Positions 61,760 to 64,000 of a stretch of DNA of 64,000 nucleotides are shown here, in pieces. The translations under genes and the position numbers were made by a program. This DNA comes from Oscillospiraceae bacterium. Its GTDB lineage: Bacteria; Bacillota; Clostridia; Oscillospirales; Ruminococcaceae. The notes beneath the pieces are model-generated. The model did no database searches. It saw only the letters and a list, made by a program, of their open reading frames with translations, and was not told the origin of the DNA. Within the stretch, counting starts at the first letter, position 1. Each line of letters starts with the position of its first letter. The DNA is taken from contig CP107210.1 of NCBI GenBank assembly GCA_025757985.1, positions 2,914,001 to 2,978,000 on the forward strand, written 5' to 3'.

Positions 61760-63337
61760 ATGGCAAGAGTAAGCAAGAAGGTAAGTGCGGCGCAGCGGGA
61801 AGCGGAAAACGCACCGCACCGTATCTGGAAAACCGCAATTTACGCACGACTGTCCGATTTTGATGATGTACTTCGGGATACGGAATCGCTGGAAGTGCAG
61901 ATTTCTTATATCAAAGAGTATATCAACCATCGGGATGATCTGATGCTGCTGGATGTGTTTGCGGACAAGCGGTGCACAGGGATGAACTTTGACCGCCCGG
62001 AATTTGAACGGCTGTTGAAAGCACTGCAGGAGCGGAAAGTCAACTGCATTGTGGTAAAGGACTTCTCCCGACTGGGTCGTAATTTCGTGGAAACAGGTCA
62101 GTATCTGGAGCAAGTGTTTCCACTGTTTGGCGTAAGATTTATAGCCATCAACGATAATTATGACAGCTTGAACAGCCAGAGCCGGGATGGGATGCTGGTG
62201 CCGATCAAGAGCATGATCAACGAAATGTACTCGAAAGACCTGTCCCAGAAGATTCAGTCGTGCTTTCGTTCCAAGGAAGCACGAGGAGAAATCTATACCC
62301 CGGTTCCATTTGGCTACAAAAAGGATCAGAAGAATCATTTGGTTCTGGATGAGGAAGTCAGCGATGTGGTAGTTCGGATTTTTCTCTGGAAGAAATCCGG
62401 CATGAAAGAGCGCGAGATTGCAAAGAAGCTGTCTGCGCAGGGAATCCAGACACCTTTTACACGCCGCTGTCAGCTGGGATACCTGAAAAACACCTTGCGG
62501 GTAAAGGACCCAGCATGGCAGACTGTTTTCGTGACAAAGGTGCTGGAAAATCCAATCTACACAGGAACCATGGTGTATAACCGCATCGCCTACGATGAAA
62601 CGTATCGAAAAATCGGAGAAAATCCACGGGAAAGCTGGCGGATGGTGCCGGACAACCATCCGGCGATTATCAGCTGGGAACTGTTTGATGAAGTTTCCGC
62701 GTTGCGGGAAGCTGAGCAAGCGGTCAGGGAGGAACGGAAAACATGGTGCAAACAGCGCAGAAAGAACAATCCGAACATCTTCAAAGGCCGGATATTTTGC
62801 AAAGAGTGCGGAGAAAAGCTGGTTTGCCATTGGCAAAGGGATGGCTCGCTGTATTTTTACTGTAAATTTTGCCGTGTTTCCATCTCAGAGAAAGACCTCT
62901 GGAACGGCATCCATAAGGAACTGTACCAGCGGTTAGAAGAACATAAGAACTTGAAAAAGCTGATGCAGAAGAATTCGGGAAAAAGCAACCTTGAAATAAA
63001 GAAAGTTGCATTGAGCCGTGAAATGGAACAGGTGTCGGGCAATATCGTTCGGCTGGAATCGCAGAAGCGCAGCGGCTATGAGCAGTATGTTCTCGGAAAA
63101 CTTTCAAAGGAGAAATTTCTGGAACTGAAGCAAGGTGTAGAAAATGAAATCGTATTACTGAAGCAGACAAAATCTGAAAGAGAGAAAGAACTGGTCGTTG
63201 TTCAAGAAGAATTGCAGCAGAAAAAGCAAAACGCAGGCAACACAGAGGTTCTTTTAACGGCAGATAATCTGCAGCAGTATGTAAAGAAAATTGAAGTGGA
63301 TCACAAGAAAAATACTTACACGGAATTTGCGTTCTAA
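61760..63337 (+). CDS. Large serine recombinase SR2 (copy 3)
   Basis: 525 residues, AAAAGGAGG upstream. The recombinase-domain loops follow copy 1 (KKDQKNH, FLWKKSGM), while the zinc ribbon region (YCKFCRVSISEK) and following coiled coil follow copy 2, so this gene is also mosaic. Confidence 0.92.
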   Translation: MARVSKKVSAAQREAENAPHRIWKTAIYARLSDFDDVLRDTESLEVQISYIKEYINHRDDLMLLDVFADKRCTGMNFDRPEFERLLKALQERKVNCIVVKDFSRLGRNFVETGQYLEQVFPLFGVRFIAINDNYDSLNSQSRDGMLVPIKSMINEMYSKDLSQKIQSCFRSKEARGEIYTPVPFGYKKDQKNHLVLDEEVSDVVVRIFLWKKSGMKEREIAKKLSAQGIQTPFTRRCQLGYLKNTLRVKDPAWQTVFVTKVLENPIYTGTMVYNRIAYDETYRKIGENPRESWRMVPDNHPAIISWELFDEVSALREAEQAVREERKTWCKQRRKNNPNIFKGRIFCKECGEKLVCHWQRDGSLYFYCKFCRVSISEKDLWNGIHKELYQRLEEHKNLKKLMQKNSGKSNLEIKKVALSREMEQVSGNIVRLESQKRSGYEQYVLGKLSKEKFLELKQGVENEIVLLKQTKSEREKELVVVQEELQQKKQNAGNTEVLLTADNLQQYVKKIEVDHKKNTYTEFAF

Positions 63338-63356
63338 CGAAAAAGGAGGACAGACA

Positions 63357-63740
63357 ATGAAAGAAAAAATCTATGATGCCCGGACAGGAATGAAATATGT
63401 TTTGGTGGGTGATTATTATCTGCCAGCCTTGAAACTGCTACGGACCCGTCCGATTGGCCGCTGGGGGATGCTGCACAAGGCGTACCTGAAACTGCGAAAA
63501 CCGGCCTATTACCAGAGCTTGCTGCTGAGCGGAAAACTGGATACTGTTATAGCAAATGTGGAAGAGCAGGCAGTGGAACGATATGAGGTTTTGATCGAGC
63601 AGCTGAGCCAGCGGGAGGGCGTATCGGAAAAACTGAAAGAAGAAAATCAGATGGAGTGGGTACGCCGTATGAGAAATCTGGAAAATCGTGCAGCAGAAAT
63701 CGTAAAGGCAGAATTGATCTACACGTTTGAAAGGCGGTGA
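63357..63740 (+). CDS. TnpV-like transposon protein (copy 3)
   Basis: 127 residues from ATG at 63357 with AAGGAGG upstream (KIYDARTGMKYVLVGDYYLPAL). Confidence 0.82.
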   Translation: MKEKIYDARTGMKYVLVGDYYLPALKLLRTRPIGRWGMLHKAYLKLRKPAYYQSLLLSGKLDTVIANVEEQAVERYEVLIEQLSQREGVSEKLKEENQMEWVRRMRNLENRAAEIVKAELIYTFERR

Positions 63741-63747
63741 GCAGCAG

Positions 63748-64000
63748 ATGATCGGAACCTATTACCGGCTTTCTCTTGCGGACGAGGATGTGGGTGCTGA
63801 TAAGGCTGAGAGCAACAGCATTCAGGGCCAGCGCGGACTGGTAGAGGGGTACATCATGGCTCGCCCGGAACTGGCCGCAGAGCCGCGTCAGGAGTATGTG
63901 GACGATGGCTACTCCGGTACCTCCACAAGCCGCCCGGCGTTTCAGCGGCTGATTCAGGACGCACAGGATGGCAAGATAAAAACGATTATCGTAAAGGATT
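63748..64000 (+). CDS. Large serine recombinase SR3, N-terminal part (copy 3, cut by window edge)
   Basis: The first 84 residues are visible, starting MIGTYYRLSLADED with S9, and running through the DDGYSGTSTSRPAF segment. The remainder is outside the window. Confidence 0.9.
   Translation, partial: MIGTYYRLSLADEDVGADKAESNSIQGQRGLVEGYIMARPELAAEPRQEYVDDGYSGTSTSRPAFQRLIQDAQDGKIKTIIVKD

Larger units (their letters stand above)
57297..64000 (+). mobile_element. Element copy 3, block A (cut by window edge)
   Basis: It runs from the relaxase 3' part through repA_N, dnaC, tnpW, SR1, SR2, tnpV and the start of SR3. oriT, mobC and the relaxase catalytic domain are missing, so this copy cannot mobilise itself. 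Confidence 0.82.

Noticed and set aside
1..64000. CRISPR arrays, tRNA and rRNA genes
   Set aside because: No regularly spaced direct repeats of CRISPR type, no tRNA cloverleaf and no rRNA sequence were seen.

Overview
The window looks like an accessory-genome region of a gut Firmicute, probably an Oscillospiraceae/Faecalibacterium-like bacterium. This is inferred from the strong Shine-Dalgarno sites, the Clostridia-type TnpV/TnpW/SR-triplet elements and the type of glycan genes; no rRNA or housekeeping marker confirms it. It is a glycan (capsule/EPS-type) biosynthesis locus hemmed in by three related copies of a recombinase-rich mobile element.

Mobile elements. The element has two blocks. 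Block A is a mobilisation/integration block: oriT-like hairpins, MobC, MobP relaxase, RepA_N initiator, DnaC-like ATPase, TnpW-like protein, large serine recombinases SR1 and SR2, TnpV, SR3. Block B carries an Xre regulator, a RepA-like hexameric ATPase, a serine-recombinase-like protein that appears to have lost its catalytic serine, a fourth and unusual large serine recombinase, and two small proteins that share that recombinase's C-terminal domain; a variable cargo slot and a conserved terminator follow. Copy 1 (1-10892) lies on the minus strand and is cut by the window edge. Copy 2 (about 33530-50046) is the most complete. Copy 3 is split: its B block (about 50936-57034) and A block (57297-64000, cut by the edge) are joined through a fragment of a host UDP-glucose dehydrogenase gene. 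Eleven intact, partial or edge-cut large serine recombinase genes plus one truncated remnant occur in 64 kb. Copy 1 is inverted relative to copies 2 and 3, so the glycan locus lies between long inverted repeats.

Glycan locus (about 13.5-29.7 kb, plus strand). After a tyrosine integrase and 1.5 kb of non-coding DNA with hairpins and short repeats come GT4 glycosyltransferases, acyltransferases, a radical SAM/SPASM protein, hexapeptide acetyltransferases, a GT2, a Wzy-like polymerase, a Wzx-like flippase, a LicD-IspD-SDR set for a probable CDP-activated decoration, glmM, and a 30-codon stump of glmS. Five genes carry poly-G runs of 7 to 11 bases inside the coding sequence and I saw no other run that long in the window. 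Two genes are in frame (G9), two are out of frame (G11, G7), and the fifth tract decides whether a GT4 is extended by a second C-terminal domain. This is the strongest sign of a combinatorial phase-variable surface glycan.

Rearrangement. Host genes are broken at element edges: ugd (stump at 13269 and middle piece at 57035), glmS (29643) and a GT4 (50402). The fourth recombinase of copy 3 is a mosaic of copies 1 and 2. Each B block carries a pair of palindromes exactly 31 bp apart upstream of the ATPase gene, with a different half-site in each copy, which suggests copy-specific regulation or compatibility. From 29.9 to 32.8 kb lies a short stretch of small cargo genes (frameshifted hydrolase, coiled-coil protein, VOC protein, HTH protein) before the next element.
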